A DNA stretch of 64,000 bases from Methylophaga sp. OBS1 (lineage in GTDB: Bacteria > Pseudomonadota > Gammaproteobacteria > Nitrosococcales > Methylophagaceae): assembly GCF_026319365.1 (NCBI RefSeq), contig NZ_JAPDMS010000004.1, positions 62,001 through 126,000 of the forward strand. Reading direction: 5' to 3'. The notes below the pieces were generated by a model that saw only the letters and a program-made list of their open reading frames with translations, searched no databases and was not told the origin of the DNA. Both the position numbers and the translations under genes were made by a program. Shown in pieces: positions 18,258 to 27,472 of this stretch (the stretch's first letter is position 1; every line of letters begins with the position of its first letter).

Positions 18258-19280
18258 ATGGACACATTGACTCAGGCATTGTTGGGCGGCGCTGTTGGTT
18301 ATGCGGTAGCCGGGAAACAGTCGCGCAGAAAAGCCCTACTCTGGGGGGCAGGCATTGCGGTGTTGCCGGATCTGGATATCTTTATTCCCTACGACAACGA
18401 CCTGGACTCAATGACCTTTCATCGTAGCTGGACGCATTCCTGGCTGGTCCATACACTCGCCGCGCCCATTATGGCGATGTTGCTGCAGCGATTGGATAAA
18501 ACATTCTCCTTGTCCACGTGGTGGCTGCTAATCTGGTTGGTTTTGGTAACACATGCCGGACTGGATGCCCTAACGGTCTACGGCACCCAGTTATTCTGGC
18601 CTTTTACGCCGCCACCGGTTTCCGGGGGCAGCGTATTTATCATTGACCCCATCTACTCAGCGGCGTTGTTGGCCGGGTTTATCGCTGTGCTGCTCTGGCC
18701 TGAGCGCAGGCGCAGCGACAAAATCATGCGTTATGGTTTTGCTTTCAGCTGTGTCTATCTGCTATGGGGCTTCGGTGCACAGCATTGGATAACAGCGCAA
18801 ACCGAACGGGCGCTTGCTAAGCAAAATATTCAGTATGAGAACATGCAGGTGTCGGCAACCGCTTTCAACACGCTGCTGTGGCGAATGATTGTGGTTGGCG
18901 ATGACTACTATTATGAGGGTTTCCGTTCCCTGTTTGATGACGGTCAGAAAATGACTTTCCGCCGCTATGATCGTGGTGGCAAATTGATTGAGCAAACCAG
19001 AGCGCTACCCGCCTTTCAACGTATCGACTGGTTTACTAATGGCCTGTTCAAGCTCGATAAACAGGGCAAGCAAATTGTTGCGACTGATCTGAGAATGGGG
19101 ATGGAACCGGCTTACTTTTTCCGTTTCAGTCTCGCTGACGATAATGGGCGTGATCTGAGACCGGCTATCCCCAACCAGGTCAGAATAGAATCCAACCGGG
19201 AACAGGGGGTTAGGTGGGTGTGGCAGCGGATCTGGAATCCGGCGGTGGAGTTTGATTTCGGGCCGGCGTTACATCAATAA
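18258..19280 (+). CDS. YdjM-family inner-membrane metal-dependent hydrolase
   Basis: 340 aa beginning MDTLTQALLGGAVGYA, the hallmark start of this family. Metal-binding His/Asp residues occur in LPDLDIFI (~37-43) and FHRSWTHSWLVH (~54-65), then THAGLDALT (~100-108). Hydrophobic helices near 62-80, 88-105, 130-150 and 160-178 place it in the inner membrane, followed by a soluble C-terminal region of ~150 residues. In E. coli the homologue YdjM is an SOS-regulated membrane protein of uncertain reaction. I see no LexA box upstream. It is a single gene whose stop faces the ald stop across a repeat-filled spacer. Confidence 0.85.
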   Translation: MDTLTQALLGGAVGYAVAGKQSRRKALLWGAGIAVLPDLDIFIPYDNDLDSMTFHRSWTHSWLVHTLAAPIMAMLLQRLDKTFSLSTWWLLIWLVLVTHAGLDALTVYGTQLFWPFTPPPVSGGSVFIIDPIYSAALLAGFIAVLLWPERRRSDKIMRYGFAFSCVYLLWGFGAQHWITAQTERALAKQNIQYENMQVSATAFNTLLWRMIVVGDDYYYEGFRSLFDDGQKMTFRRYDRGGKLIEQTRALPAFQRIDWFTNGLFKLDKQGKQIVATDLRMGMEPAYFFRFSLADDNGRDLRPAIPNQVRIESNREQGVRWVWQRIWNPAVEFDFGPALHQ

Positions 19281-19287
19281 CGAGCAA

Positions 19288-19498
19288 CCACACAGACACA
19301 GAGAAAATAAAAAGCTATCCACAGATTTCGCTGATTTTCACAGATTAAATGTGGCCCATACAAACTCATTGCGTATCATCATGACGTTTCAGTTGTGTCC
19401 CGATTCTGTCTTTCCTAACTGGTAATATGCGTTCATCTGCGTAATCTGCGGATGATTCTAAAAGCGCTGTAGCACCTCGCTGTGTCTCTGTGTTTCCA
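19288..19498. repeat. Symmetric composite inverted repeat between ydjM-like gene and ald
   Basis: The left arm holds ACACAGACACAGAG (19290-19303) then ATCCACAGATTTCGCTGATT (19317-19336). The right arm, on the opposite strand, holds AACACAGAGACACAGCGAGG (19476-19495) then ATCATCCGCAGATTACGCAG (19436-19455). Outer and inner modules mirror each other around a ~75-base unique centre. The structure fills the tail-to-tail spacer and ends at the ald stop. It resembles dispersed CACAGAG/CGCAGATT intergenic repeats; no protein is encoded. Confidence 0.65.
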
Positions 19499-20617
19499 TC
19501 AGTCTCTCAGCACCGTTTCAGGGCTGACATAATCATATCCATGCGCTTCAGCCACAGCCTGATAGGTCATCTGCCTGCGATAAACATTCAGCCCGGCAAG
19601 CAGGTGAGGATCTTCTTTGAGCGCATTGTTTACCCCTTTATTCGCCAGCGCCAACACAAAAGGTAGCGTGGCGTTGGTGAGAGCAAAAGTAGAGGTTCTG
19701 GCAACTGCCCCGGGCATATTGGCAACACAATAATGAATCACGCCCTCGTCTATATAAATCGGCTCATCGTGAGTCGTGGGTCGTGAGTTCTCAAAACACC
19801 CGCCCTGGTCGATCGACACATCTACCAGCACCGAACCATTTTTCATCTGTTTCAACATCTCTCTGGAAATCAGCTTGGGTGCCTTAGCACCCGGTAACAA
19901 CACCGCGCCAATGACAATATCCGCCGATAGTGCTGCCTGCTCTATTGATTCCGAGGTGGTATAGAGGGTTTTAAGCTGAGGACCGAACTGCTCATCCAAT
20001 GCTTTTAATCGGGGAATGGATTTGTCCAGAATCGTCACATTGGCGCCCAGCCCCATTGCCATCCTGGCCGCATTGATACCAACCACGCCACCGCCGATGA
20101 CAGCGACATTAGCCGGCGACACACCGGGCACACCACCTATCAGAACCCCCATGCCACCCTGTGTTTTTTCAAGGGCATGGGCTGCCGCCTGAATTGCCAT
20201 CCGGCCTGCCACTTCACTCATTGGTGCCAGCAAAGGCAGACCACCAGCGGTATCGGTCACGGTTTCATAGGCAATGCAGGTCGCACCGGAACCAACAAGC
20301 TCCCTGGTTTGTTCTGCGTCTGGTGCCAGATGCAGATAGGTAAACAGAGTCTGATCACTACGCAGCAGCGCACGCTCCTGTGTCAGCGGTTCCTTGACCT
20401 TGATTATCAGCTCAGCTCGTTTGAACAGGTCCGTGACCTCATCTACCAACTCAGCCCCAGCCTGGCGATAATCCTCGTTGCTAAGGCCAATTTCTGTGCC
20501 GGCATCTGTCTCAATCAGAACCTGATGACCGCCTTTGCTCAACTCTCGGACACCTGCCGGTGTCAAACCAACGCGGTACTCGTGATTTTTTATTTCCCTG
20601 GGTACACCGATTAACAT
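19499..20617 (-). CDS. ald: Alanine dehydrogenase
   Basis: 372 aa from ATG 20617 ([20 protein letters not shown]), the family's conserved beginning, with GGAGAAAAG a few bases upstream. The open frame further upstream overlaps the selO start region and is not coding. The N-terminal catalytic domain has the pyruvate-binding Arg15 region and KVKEPL (~74-79). The NAD-binding Rossmann motif is [20 protein letters not shown] (~172-191). It reversibly deaminates L-alanine to pyruvate and ammonia with NAD. The length matches hexameric bacterial Ald (370-374). It is divergent from selO with a short shared promoter region of about 40 bases. Confidence 0.96.
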   Translation of the reverse strand: MLIGVPREIKNHEYRVGLTPAGVRELSKGGHQVLIETDAGTEIGLSNEDYRQAGAELVDEVTDLFKRAELIIKVKEPLTQERALLRSDQTLFTYLHLAPDAEQTRELVGSGATCIAYETVTDTAGGLPLLAPMSEVAGRMAIQAAAHALEKTQGGMGVLIGGVPGVSPANVAVIGGGVVGINAARMAMGLGANVTILDKSIPRLKALDEQFGPQLKTLYTTSESIEQAALSADIVIGAVLLPGAKAPKLISREMLKQMKNGSVLVDVSIDQGGCFENSRPTTHDEPIYIDEGVIHYCVANMPGAVARTSTFALTNATLPFVLALANKGVNNALKEDPHLLAGLNVYRRQMTYQAVAEAHGYDYVSPETVLRD

Positions 20618-20657
20618 CACTTTTCTCCGGTTTTTTGTTGCCCGCAATTCTGATGTA

Positions 20658-22289
20658 ATGAGCCTTATGACTGAACATATAGCACAAACAGCCACTGAAA
20701 CAAGCAGTGAACTCGACTTCCATTTCGACAACAAGTTTGTCCGTGAATTACCGGCCGATCCGGAAACAGACAATCATCGACGCCAGGTGCTGGGTGCCTG
20801 CTATTCCTTTGTGAAACCGCAGCTGGTCAAGGCGCCAGAACTGGTTGCCTATTCAAAAGAGATGGCGGCTGAACTGGGTTTAACTGAAGCCGAATGTCAC
20901 AGCGAACAATTCACCCGCGTTTTTGTTGGTAATGAACTGTTGCCGGGTATGGAGCCGCATGCTCAATGCTACGGTGGGCACCAGTTCGGCAACTGGGCGG
21001 GACAGCTCGGTGACGGTCGTGCCATTAACCTGGGCGAAGTTATTAACGATGAAGGCAAACGTTTCTGTCTGCAGTTGAAAGGCGCCGGAGAAACGCCTTA
21101 TTCCAGAATGGCAGATGGCCTGGCGGTGATGCGCTCCTCCATTCGCGAATTTCTCTGCAGCGAAGCCATGTACCACCTTGGCATTCCTACCACGCGGGCG
21201 CTCAGCATCATTGCCACTGGTGAGAATGTGACCCGTGACATGTTCTATGATGGCCGTCCCAAAGCGGAACCAGGGGCAGTAGTCTGCAGGGTCTCCCCTT
21301 CTTTTCTGCGTCTGGGCAGTTATGAAATTTTCACCTCACGCGGTGATATCGACACGCTGAAGCAACTGGTGGATTACACTTTGGAAACCGACTTTCCTCA
21401 TCTGGGTGAGCCGGGTAAAGAAACCTATCTACAGTGGTTCAGAGAAATCTGTGAGCGCACCGCGGATATGGTGGTCGACTGGATGCGGGTCGGTTTTGTT
21501 CATGGCGTGTTCAACACGGATAACACCTCGGTGTTGGGCCTGACTATCGATTACGGTCCTTATGGCTGGATTGACGATTACGATCCCAACTGGACGCCCA
21601 ACACCACTGATGCCGTCGGTCGCCGTTACCGCTTCGGGGCTCAGCCGCAGATTGCTCAGTGGAACCTGTTGCAGGTGGCCAATGCCATCTATCCGCTGAT
21701 TGATGATGCTGAAGCACTGAGAAACATGCTTAACGACTATGTCACGGTTTATACAGATAAATGGCAGCAGATGCGGGCCGAGAAGCTGGGGTTGAGTGCG
21801 TTCATTGAAGGTGATGAAGAACTGAATCAAGAACTCAACCGGGTCATGCAGTTCACTGAGACCGATATGACCCTGTTCTATCGTCATCTGGCAGATGTCA
21901 GTGTGGATGACATAGATGCCGACGAGGACAAACTGCTGGCACCACTGATGATTGCCTTTTATGCACCGGATAGCCTGAACAGAACGGATAAAAATGATTT
22001 TGTCGCCTGGATACGCCGCTATCTGAAACGGGTTCAGGAAGACGGCATTGATGATGAGAACCGTAAAGCCAAAATGAATAAAGTGAATCCCAAGTATGTG
22101 CTACGGAATTACCTGGCTCAGATGGCTATCGATAAGGCGGAACAAGGTGACTATTCGCTGGTTGAGGAATTACTGGATGTGATGCGCCATCCATACGACG
22201 AGCAGCCTCAGTATCAGCAATACGCCGCCAAACGTCCGGATTGGGCGCGTAATCGTCCCGGTTGTTCAATGTTGTCCTGTAGTTCTTAG
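20658..22289 (+). CDS. selO: SelO protein adenylyltransferase (Cys-ending form)
   Basis: 543 aa from ATG 20658 (a second ATG follows at 20667). YGGHQFGNWAGQLGDGRA (~95-112) is the signature of the SelO/YdiU pseudokinase-like fold. LKGAGETPYSRMADG (~135-149) contains the ATP-contacting Lys. IREFLCSEAMYHLGIPTTRALS (start ~158), and VHGVFNTDNTSVLGLTIDYGP with the conserved Asn and Asp, complete the flipped active site. SelO transfers AMP from ATP to Ser/Thr/Tyr of metabolic enzymes during oxidative stress. The tail ends C-S-S, with Cys541 at the place where eukaryotic and some bacterial SelO carry selenocysteine. The somewhat longer than E. coli (478 aa) size fits the longer SelO branch. Confidence 0.93.
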   Translation: MSLMTEHIAQTATETSSELDFHFDNKFVRELPADPETDNHRRQVLGACYSFVKPQLVKAPELVAYSKEMAAELGLTEAECHSEQFTRVFVGNELLPGMEPHAQCYGGHQFGNWAGQLGDGRAINLGEVINDEGKRFCLQLKGAGETPYSRMADGLAVMRSSIREFLCSEAMYHLGIPTTRALSIIATGENVTRDMFYDGRPKAEPGAVVCRVSPSFLRLGSYEIFTSRGDIDTLKQLVDYTLETDFPHLGEPGKETYLQWFREICERTADMVVDWMRVGFVHGVFNTDNTSVLGLTIDYGPYGWIDDYDPNWTPNTTDAVGRRYRFGAQPQIAQWNLLQVANAIYPLIDDAEALRNMLNDYVTVYTDKWQQMRAEKLGLSAFIEGDEELNQELNRVMQFTETDMTLFYRHLADVSVDDIDADEDKLLAPLMIAFYAPDSLNRTDKNDFVAWIRRYLKRVQEDGIDDENRKAKMNKVNPKYVLRNYLAQMAIDKAEQGDYSLVEELLDVMRHPYDEQPQYQQYAAKRPDWARNRPGCSMLSCSS

Positions 22290-22794
22290 GGGTTGAGGAG
22301 TAGGCGTCTTAGTCAGAGACTGGACGCAGAATCGTTCCGCTCGCTCAATGCTCTCCTCTCGTTGTCGATGGCCGGCTCGCCTGTGTCAGTCCGGGACTGG
22401 ATTGCTTCACTGCGTTCGCAATGACACTGGAAATGTGAACTGCATTGCTGACCTTGTCTCCAATCAAAGAAACGCCTCGCCAGCAGACTCTCATAAAGCC
22501 GTCAATCTCTGATAAAACCGTCATTGCGAGCGCAGCGAAGCAATCTTTTGCAGCCCGCACAAATTGAGCGGATAAAGCCTCTCCTGAGCTTATTGTTTAT
22601 CACATTTTTCACCAGCAAATAGGGAGCCCCCAAAACGTATCAGGAGACAGAAAAGCCACACCACTGTTGTCATCGCGAACGTTAGTGAAGGAATCGGGGT
22701 CCGACATAGTGGCGCTTACAGCACTGCACAGGCAAGCGCCACTTTAAGAATACTCTGTCAACGCTTCATGCTTATTTGAAACAAGGAATTGATT
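22290..22794. repeat. Spacer with REP-like inverted repeats
   Basis: About 500 bases without a supported gene. Repeats: GATTGCTTCACTGCGTTCGC (22400-22419, continuing AATGAC to 22425); its inverted partner GTCATTGCGAGCGCAGCGAA (22520-22539, continuing to 22546); and a diverged copy GTCATCGCGAACGTTAGTGA (22669-22688, ending GGAATC at 22695). These match the common CATTGCGAGCG-GCGAAGCAATC dispersed palindrome. The last ~60 bases should hold the promoter and ribosome site (AAGGA at 22783) of the next gene. Confidence 0.75.
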
Positions 22795-23904
22795 ATGAAA
22801 TGGCTACAAACGCTGATTCTGGGACTCACCTGTGCTTTAACTTTCTCCGCCCATGCTGAGATTGCCCGCGACAAAGATCTAAATATCGAAAAAGTCGCCA
22901 GCGGACTCAATATCCCCTGGGGCATGGCTGTCATGCCGGATAATCACCTGCTGGTGACTCAGCGTGACCAAACATTGAGCCGGGTTGATATGAACACCGG
23001 TGAGATCACCGAAATAACCGGTTTACCTGAGAGTATCCGGGTCGGCGGTCAGGGTGGTCTGTTTGATATCCGCCTGGCACCCGACTATCAGGACAGCGGC
23101 TGGATTTATCTCAGCTACAACAAAAATATCGATGGTCAGGGGGCGACCACCCTGTCGAGAGCCCGTATTAACGGCAATCAGCTTGTCGACTGGCAGGATC
23201 TTATCGTGACCCGGAGCCGTACCGGTAACGACGTGCACTTCGGCGGTCGTATCGCCTTTGATGGCAAAGGCCACGTATTCCTGTCACTGGGTGACCGGGG
23301 CGAGCGTGAAAACAGCCAGAACCTGGCTAACCATGCCGGCAGCATTCTGCGCCTCAATCTCGATGGCAGTGTGCCGGAGGATAATCCGTTTGTGGGTCAG
23401 GACAATGCCCTGCCCGAAATCTGGAGCTACGGTCACCGTAATGTCCAGGGCCTGTTTTACAACACCGAAAACAACACGCTATGGGCCCAGGAACATGGTC
23501 CCCGTGGCGGTGATGAAATCAACCTAGTCAAGCCCGGCAATAATTACGGCTGGCCCGAAATCTCCTATGGCAAGGAATACTGGGCTCCCCTCGCGGTAGG
23601 TGAAGAACAAAAAGCCGGTATGGAACAACCGGTAAAAATGTACGACCCGTCGATTGCGCCCAGCGGCCTGATTCAGTACCAGGGCGAGCTGTTCCCTGCC
23701 TGGCAGGGCAAGTTGTTATCAGGCGCGATGAAGCTGCAACACCTGAATATCGTCACGCTCAATGAGAATAATGAAGCGGTGGACGAAAAGCGCTTGCTAA
23801 GAAGTCTCAACAGCCGCATCCGCAACGTCATAGAGGCGCCGGATGGCGCCATATTGGTTAGCACTGATGCCGGTGCAATTTATCGTCTCACACCCGCGAA
23901 CTAA
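22795..23904 (+). CDS. PQQ-dependent soluble aldose sugar dehydrogenase family protein
   Basis: 369 aa from ATG 22795, seven bases after AAGGA; an upstream TTG is less likely. Residues 1-21 are a signal peptide (ending TFSAHA), so the protein is periplasmic. The six-bladed beta-propeller has the family landmarks LNIPWGMAVMPD (~36-47), GGQGGLFDIRLAPD (~84-97), HFGGRIAFD (~146-154), GDRGERENSQNLANHAG (~164-180), SYGHRNVQGL (~215-224) and EHGPRGGDEIN (~238-248). Members such as E. coli YliI/Asd oxidise aldoses with PQQ and calcium. Methylotrophs make PQQ for methanol dehydrogenase, so holoenzyme formation is plausible. It is a single gene convergent with the ABC permease gene downstream. Confidence 0.92.
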   Translation: MKWLQTLILGLTCALTFSAHAEIARDKDLNIEKVASGLNIPWGMAVMPDNHLLVTQRDQTLSRVDMNTGEITEITGLPESIRVGGQGGLFDIRLAPDYQDSGWIYLSYNKNIDGQGATTLSRARINGNQLVDWQDLIVTRSRTGNDVHFGGRIAFDGKGHVFLSLGDRGERENSQNLANHAGSILRLNLDGSVPEDNPFVGQDNALPEIWSYGHRNVQGLFYNTENNTLWAQEHGPRGGDEINLVKPGNNYGWPEISYGKEYWAPLAVGEEQKAGMEQPVKMYDPSIAPSGLIQYQGELFPAWQGKLLSGAMKLQHLNIVTLNENNEAVDEKRLLRSLNSRIRNVIEAPDGAILVSTDAGAIYRLTPAN

Positions 23905-23921
23905 GCGCCTACTAAGCAGCG

Positions 23922-25136
23922 CTAACGCAACTGCACATTCAGCCCCTGCCGGTAGGCATTGACTGCCGGCAGCAGGGCTGAAATCACTGCGGCCGCCACA
24001 ATCCCAGCCAACAAGCGCCACATATCAGGCTGTAACAGACTCTCAGACAGAAACAGGCCGAATTGCGATAACAACCAGTCTCGCAACCAGATATCGCCTA
24101 TCCACAGTCCTATCAAGGCCACGATAATCGCCGACAGGGTTATCAGTAATGCTTCCAGCTGCAGTAATGCAAACAGGAAACCGGGCCGGTAGCCCAGTGC
24201 CCGTAATACGGCGAGTTCGTGTTGCCGCTCCCGCATCGACAGTAACAATACATTGACCATCCCGATCAAAGCTCCTAAAAGCACCAGTAGCGAGATAACC
24301 CATAAGGTCTGTTCGACCCCGCCCAGCATCGACCACAGGCTGCTCAACGCAACCCCCGGCAGAATCGCCTGCAGCGGCTCAGCAGCATAGGTATTGATTT
24401 CTCTCTGTAGCGTAAAGGTTTTGATTTTGGACTTGAGCCCGACCAGCACCGCGGTGATTGACTGCGGGATGAGGTCCGGCGAGGTGTTAGCACCGGGAAA
24501 GTCGGCATGCATGGCTTCCAGACCGGTCAGACTGATGAAGACGGATCGATCCACAGGGGTGCCGGTGGGTTCGAGGATACCGCTGATTTGAAACGGGTGA
24601 TTCTCATGACGACTGAAACTGGTATCGGCAATGCCGTGGGCCAGCACAATCTCATCGCCGGTCTGATAGCCCAGACTCGCTGCGACCTCTGCCCCGACGA
24701 CTGCATCGTAGGTGTCATTGAAAGCCTGGCCAGAAGCCAATTCAAGTGACCGATCAGAGCGGTAACGAAAATGATCGAACAAAGTCTGCTCGGTCCCCAC
24801 CACGCGATAGCCTTTGTGTGAGTCTCCCAAAGATAAAGGAATCGTCCAGTCAACATCGCGGTGCTGTTGCAGCATTTTATAACTATCCCAGCCCAGATTA
24901 TGGGTCGGCACGCCGATATGAAAAATTGAATACAGCAGCAGGTTGATTTGCCCGGTCCGCGGCCCAACGATCAAATCCACATCGGACACGCTTTGCTGAA
25001 AACTCTCTTTAGCCTGGTGACGGATATTTTCCACACTGAGTAACACAAATACGCTCACGCTCATCATCAGTACGGTCAAACAGACTGTGCCCAAACGTGA
25101 GCCAAGACTGTGCCAGGCAAGTTTAAGCAGCATCAT
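23922..25136 (-). CDS. FtsX/MacB-type ABC transporter permease (ZrgC-like, zinc island)
   Basis: 404 aa. A first helix at ~17-37, a periplasmic MacB-like domain to ~270 (DLIVGPRTGQINLLLYS is conserved in this subfamily), then three helices at about 275-297, 325-350 and 370-395: the four-helix FtsX-type permease. It follows its ATPase gene with a 14-base overlap. The same pair, with a DUF3299 protein and a His-rich ZrgA protein, makes up the Zur-regulated ZrgABCDE zinc uptake system described in Vibrio cholerae, and all these parts occur here between 23.9 and 28.1 kb. I infer a zinc-related role. FtsX-fold permeases usually do mechanotransmission or export rather than import, so the mechanism is open. 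Confidence 0.85.
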   Translation of the reverse strand: MMLLKLAWHSLGSRLGTVCLTVLMMSVSVFVLLSVENIRHQAKESFQQSVSDVDLIVGPRTGQINLLLYSIFHIGVPTHNLGWDSYKMLQQHRDVDWTIPLSLGDSHKGYRVVGTEQTLFDHFRYRSDRSLELASGQAFNDTYDAVVGAEVAASLGYQTGDEIVLAHGIADTSFSRHENHPFQISGILEPTGTPVDRSVFISLTGLEAMHADFPGANTSPDLIPQSITAVLVGLKSKIKTFTLQREINTYAAEPLQAILPGVALSSLWSMLGGVEQTLWVISLLVLLGALIGMVNVLLLSMRERQHELAVLRALGYRPGFLFALLQLEALLITLSAIIVALIGLWIGDIWLRDWLLSQFGLFLSESLLQPDMWRLLAGIVAAAVISALLPAVNAYRQGLNVQLR

Positions 25137-25794
25137 GCTGTAGCGCTCCTATCTCAACATGACGACTGAAATGTGACTGCAGGCTGGTATCGTGACTGAC
25201 AAAGATCAGACTGGTTTTGGCTGGCGCCAGTTGCTGCATTAATACATCGATAAATTTATCCCGATGCGCAGTATCCAAAGCGGAAGTTGGCTCATCCACC
25301 AGTAACAGTTCAGGTTCATTAATCAGCGCCCGGGCAATCGCCACCCGTTGCTGCTGACCGACACTGAGCTGCCCGGCCTTGCGTCTGACTTCTGTTTGAG
25401 TGAGTCCCAGTTTGTCCAAGAGCTGCAGCGCGCGCGTGTCGGCTTCAGTTGCAGACGATGCTGAAAAATGACTGGCAAGGCGAATATTGTCAGCCACAGA
25501 CAGGTAGGGAATAAGATTGAATTGCTGAAACACCATGCCGATATGGCGCGCCCGAAAGGCATCACGGCGGCGTGCAGATAATTGATTGATGGCTGTATCC
25601 AGGATACGGATTGTGCCCTGTTGCGGCGTGAGAATACCGGCTAGTAAATTAATCAAAGTCGATTTGCCGCTACCGGAAGGGGCGGACAAAAAGATCGTCT
25701 CACCCGCCGCTACCTGCCAGTGCGGGATGTCGAGCAAATCATTGTCCTGTTCCGGATAGCGATATTTGAGATTTTCAATAAGGAGCATAATCAT
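25123..25794 (-). CDS. ABC transporter ATP-binding protein (ZrgB/LolD-like)
   Basis: 223 aa. Walker A SAPSGSGKSTLI (~37-48), signature LSVGQQQRVAIARAL (~146-160), Walker B LLLVDEPTSALD (~167-178) and the switch His in FVSHD (~201). This is the MacB/LolD class that pairs with FtsX-type permeases, and the permease follows with a 14-base overlap. The start lies about 30 bases from the Zur-like palindrome at 25824-25838, which it shares with the divergent DUF3299 gene, so zinc starvation should derepress it. Start choice between ATG 25794 and ATG 25788 is uncertain, as no strong ribosome site precedes either. Confidence 0.92.
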   Translation of the reverse strand: MIMLLIENLKYRYPEQDNDLLDIPHWQVAAGETIFLSAPSGSGKSTLINLLAGILTPQQGTIRILDTAINQLSARRRDAFRARHIGMVFQQFNLIPYLSVADNIRLASHFSASSATEADTRALQLLDKLGLTQTEVRRKAGQLSVGQQQRVAIARALINEPELLLVDEPTSALDTAHRDKFIDVLMQQLAPAKTSLIFVSHDTSLQSHFSRHVEIGALQHDAA

Positions 25795-25823
25795 GTGGTC
25801 GTATCATGTACAATCAGGGTCGA

Positions 25824-25838
25824 TGATACAACATATCA
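25824..25838. promoter_or_regulatory. Zur-like operator 1 (divergent ABC / DUF3299)
   Basis: TGATACAACATATCA, a 7-1-7 palindrome fitting TGATAYRNYRTATCA closely (only position 7 departs), lying between the divergent ABC ATPase and DUF3299 genes. Four other copies precede zinc-homeostasis genes in this window. A half-site CGTATCA also sits at 25800-25806. Confidence 0.8.
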
Positions 25839-25857
25839 AGCCAAAAACGAGTCACGT

Positions 25858-26436
25858 ATGCCTATCATAATGTCTGCTGTTCTTCGTCCTGCGTTTTTTC
25901 TAGTCCTGCTTGGTCTATCCGGGCTGGTCATGGCCAAAGATTACCAGCGCATCAACTGGGTGGATTTGTTGCCGGAGAAGGATCTCAAAGCACTGGAAAA
26001 CCCGCCCGACTATATCAGTGACATCGAAGACGGCAGCCCCGAGGATGCGCTCAGTAACAAGATGTTAAGTGCGCTGGAACAGTCCACGATGCCGGATGAC
26101 GCTTATCAGCGGGCACTGGTGTCGACTGATGTAGTCGAGACATTCAATGGCAAGGCCATTCGCCTGCCCGGCTTTATTGTGCCAATCGAGATGAACGACA
26201 AACAGGAAGTGACCGAATTTTTCCTGGTGCCCTACTTCGGTGCCTGTATTCATCTGCCACCGCCGCCGCCCAACCAGATAGTCTATGTCACCTCAGAACA
26301 AGGCATTCTGGTCGAGGATATCTACAATGCCTACTGGCTTGAGGGTACTATCGCAACCAGCTTCACCGAAAATGAAATCGCGCAGTCGGCCTACAGCATG
26401 ACGGCTGAGACGGTCGAACTTTACACCGAGGAATAA
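25858..26436 (+). CDS. DUF3299 secreted protein (Zrg-type zinc uptake component)
   Basis: 192 aa from ATG 25858, with an N-terminal hydrophobic segment ending GLVMAKD that reads as a signal peptide; ATG 25870 is an alternative start. The mature part has RLPGFIVPIE (~101-110) and FFLVPYFGACIHLPPPPPNQ (~120-139), the core signature of DUF3299, with a Cys and His side by side (ACIH) that could bind a metal. In Vibrio a DUF3299 protein belongs to the Zur-regulated Zrg zinc system. Here it is transcribed divergently from the ABC genes across the operator at 25824. Its 3' end overlaps the end of the COG0523 gene by 16 bases, tail to tail. Biochemical role unknown. Confidence 0.87.
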   Translation: MPIIMSAVLRPAFFLVLLGLSGLVMAKDYQRINWVDLLPEKDLKALENPPDYISDIEDGSPEDALSNKMLSALEQSTMPDDAYQRALVSTDVVETFNGKAIRLPGFIVPIEMNDKQEVTEFFLVPYFGACIHLPPPPPNQIVYVTSEQGILVEDIYNAYWLEGTIATSFTENEIAQSAYSMTAETVELYTEE

Positions 26437-27443
26437 TCGCATCGACAACCCAGCAAGGCACGCTCCAGCGTTGTCGTTGCTGGTTTACTGCGGAAAAGCA
26501 TCTCCAACCGGCTTTCACCATCCCCAGTTTGCTTGCGCTGATAATTGAGGTGGTCTTCAACCCGGTTAATGATCAGACTGCCCTGAGGGGTGTTGATGAC
26601 CGCTTTGATCCTCTCAGCCTGTTGAGACTGGCACCAGTCTAACAGCCGTGTTTCATCAAATTGCCAGTCTTGGGCAAACCGCCAGCCACAGCTGTACCAG
26701 CCGTCCAGTTGCTGATCTTCTCTTAAAAAGCCGCTTTCAGGGAGTGGTGATTCGACTGATTCAACATTCAGCACGCGGGGCGGATTAGCCCATTTTGCCT
26801 GATCAAATTTGGCGGGCGCTGTCAGCCAATCCAGATCCAGTTGTGCATGCTCGCAATACCGAACCGTTAATTCATCCAGATGCAAAGCCATCAAGGTTTT
26901 TTCCATCTGTTGAATATCACTGAGCTCCGACAAATCGCTTTTATTCACCACCAGGCTATCGGCAATATGCAGTTGCTGCTGGAACACCGGGTGTTGTGTG
27001 TAACGCGGATCCCTGAAGTGTCTGGCATCGACCAGGGTCAGCGTAGCGCGTATGTCCAATAGCCCGCGATAATTCGGGCCAGCCAGGGAGGCAATAACCT
27101 CTTCCGGGTGACCGAGGCCGCTGGGCTCAATCAGCAGGCGATCCAGCTTGCGGCTTCTGAGCAGTTGATTGAGGGCAACCTGCATCGGCAAGCCTGCCGA
27201 GCAACACATGCATCCCCCCGCGACTTCACGAATTTCAACGCTAGCCTGTTCCGTTGAACTGCCCAGAATCTGGCGATCAATTCCCACCTTACCAAACTCA
27301 TTAATCAACACCGCCCAATTCTCACTGGCCGGTTTCTGTTTGAGCAGATGTTGAATCGCCGAGGTTTTACCGACACCCAGAAATCCTGTGATGACATTGG
27401 TCGGTAAGGCCTGCTGAATGACACTGAGATTGATGGATTGCAT
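26421..27443 (-). CDS. COG0523 (CobW/ZigA-like) GTPase, copy 1
   Basis: 340 aa. P-loop GFLGVGKTSA (20-29), the COG0523 metal motif GGCMCCSAG (~78-86), LLIEPSGLGHPE (~106-117) and the guanine-specificity NKSD (~163-166). C-terminal CobW_C domain from ~225. COG0523 GTPases are metal insertases; the subset beside Zur boxes delivers zinc to client enzymes under limitation. It is the third gene of a run led by the MerC-like gene and ZrgA-like gene (gap of 29 bases), below the operator at 28501. It is shorter than copy 2 (37577-38788) and diverged from it, so the two probably serve different clients. Metal specificity is inferred from context. Confidence 0.92.
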   Translation of the reverse strand: MQSINLSVIQQALPTNVITGFLGVGKTSAIQHLLKQKPASENWAVLINEFGKVGIDRQILGSSTEQASVEIREVAGGCMCCSAGLPMQVALNQLLRSRKLDRLLIEPSGLGHPEEVIASLAGPNYRGLLDIRATLTLVDARHFRDPRYTQHPVFQQQLHIADSLVVNKSDLSELSDIQQMEKTLMALHLDELTVRYCEHAQLDLDWLTAPAKFDQAKWANPPRVLNVESVESPLPESGFLREDQQLDGWYSCGWRFAQDWQFDETRLLDWCQSQQAERIKAVINTPQGSLIINRVEDHLNYQRKQTGDGESRLEMLFRSKPATTTLERALLGCRCDYSSV

Positions 27444-27472
27444 GACAGTAAGGGACTAACTGCGGTGACAGG

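Noticed and set aside
22345..22560. Open frame of 71 codons on the minus strand
   Set aside because: It is built from the REP-like repeats (translations such as DCFAALAMT are typical of them) and has no ribosome site.
25792..25806. Possible second Zur-like box (CATGTGGTCGTATCA)
   Set aside because: Only the right half matches; the left half departs at most positions.
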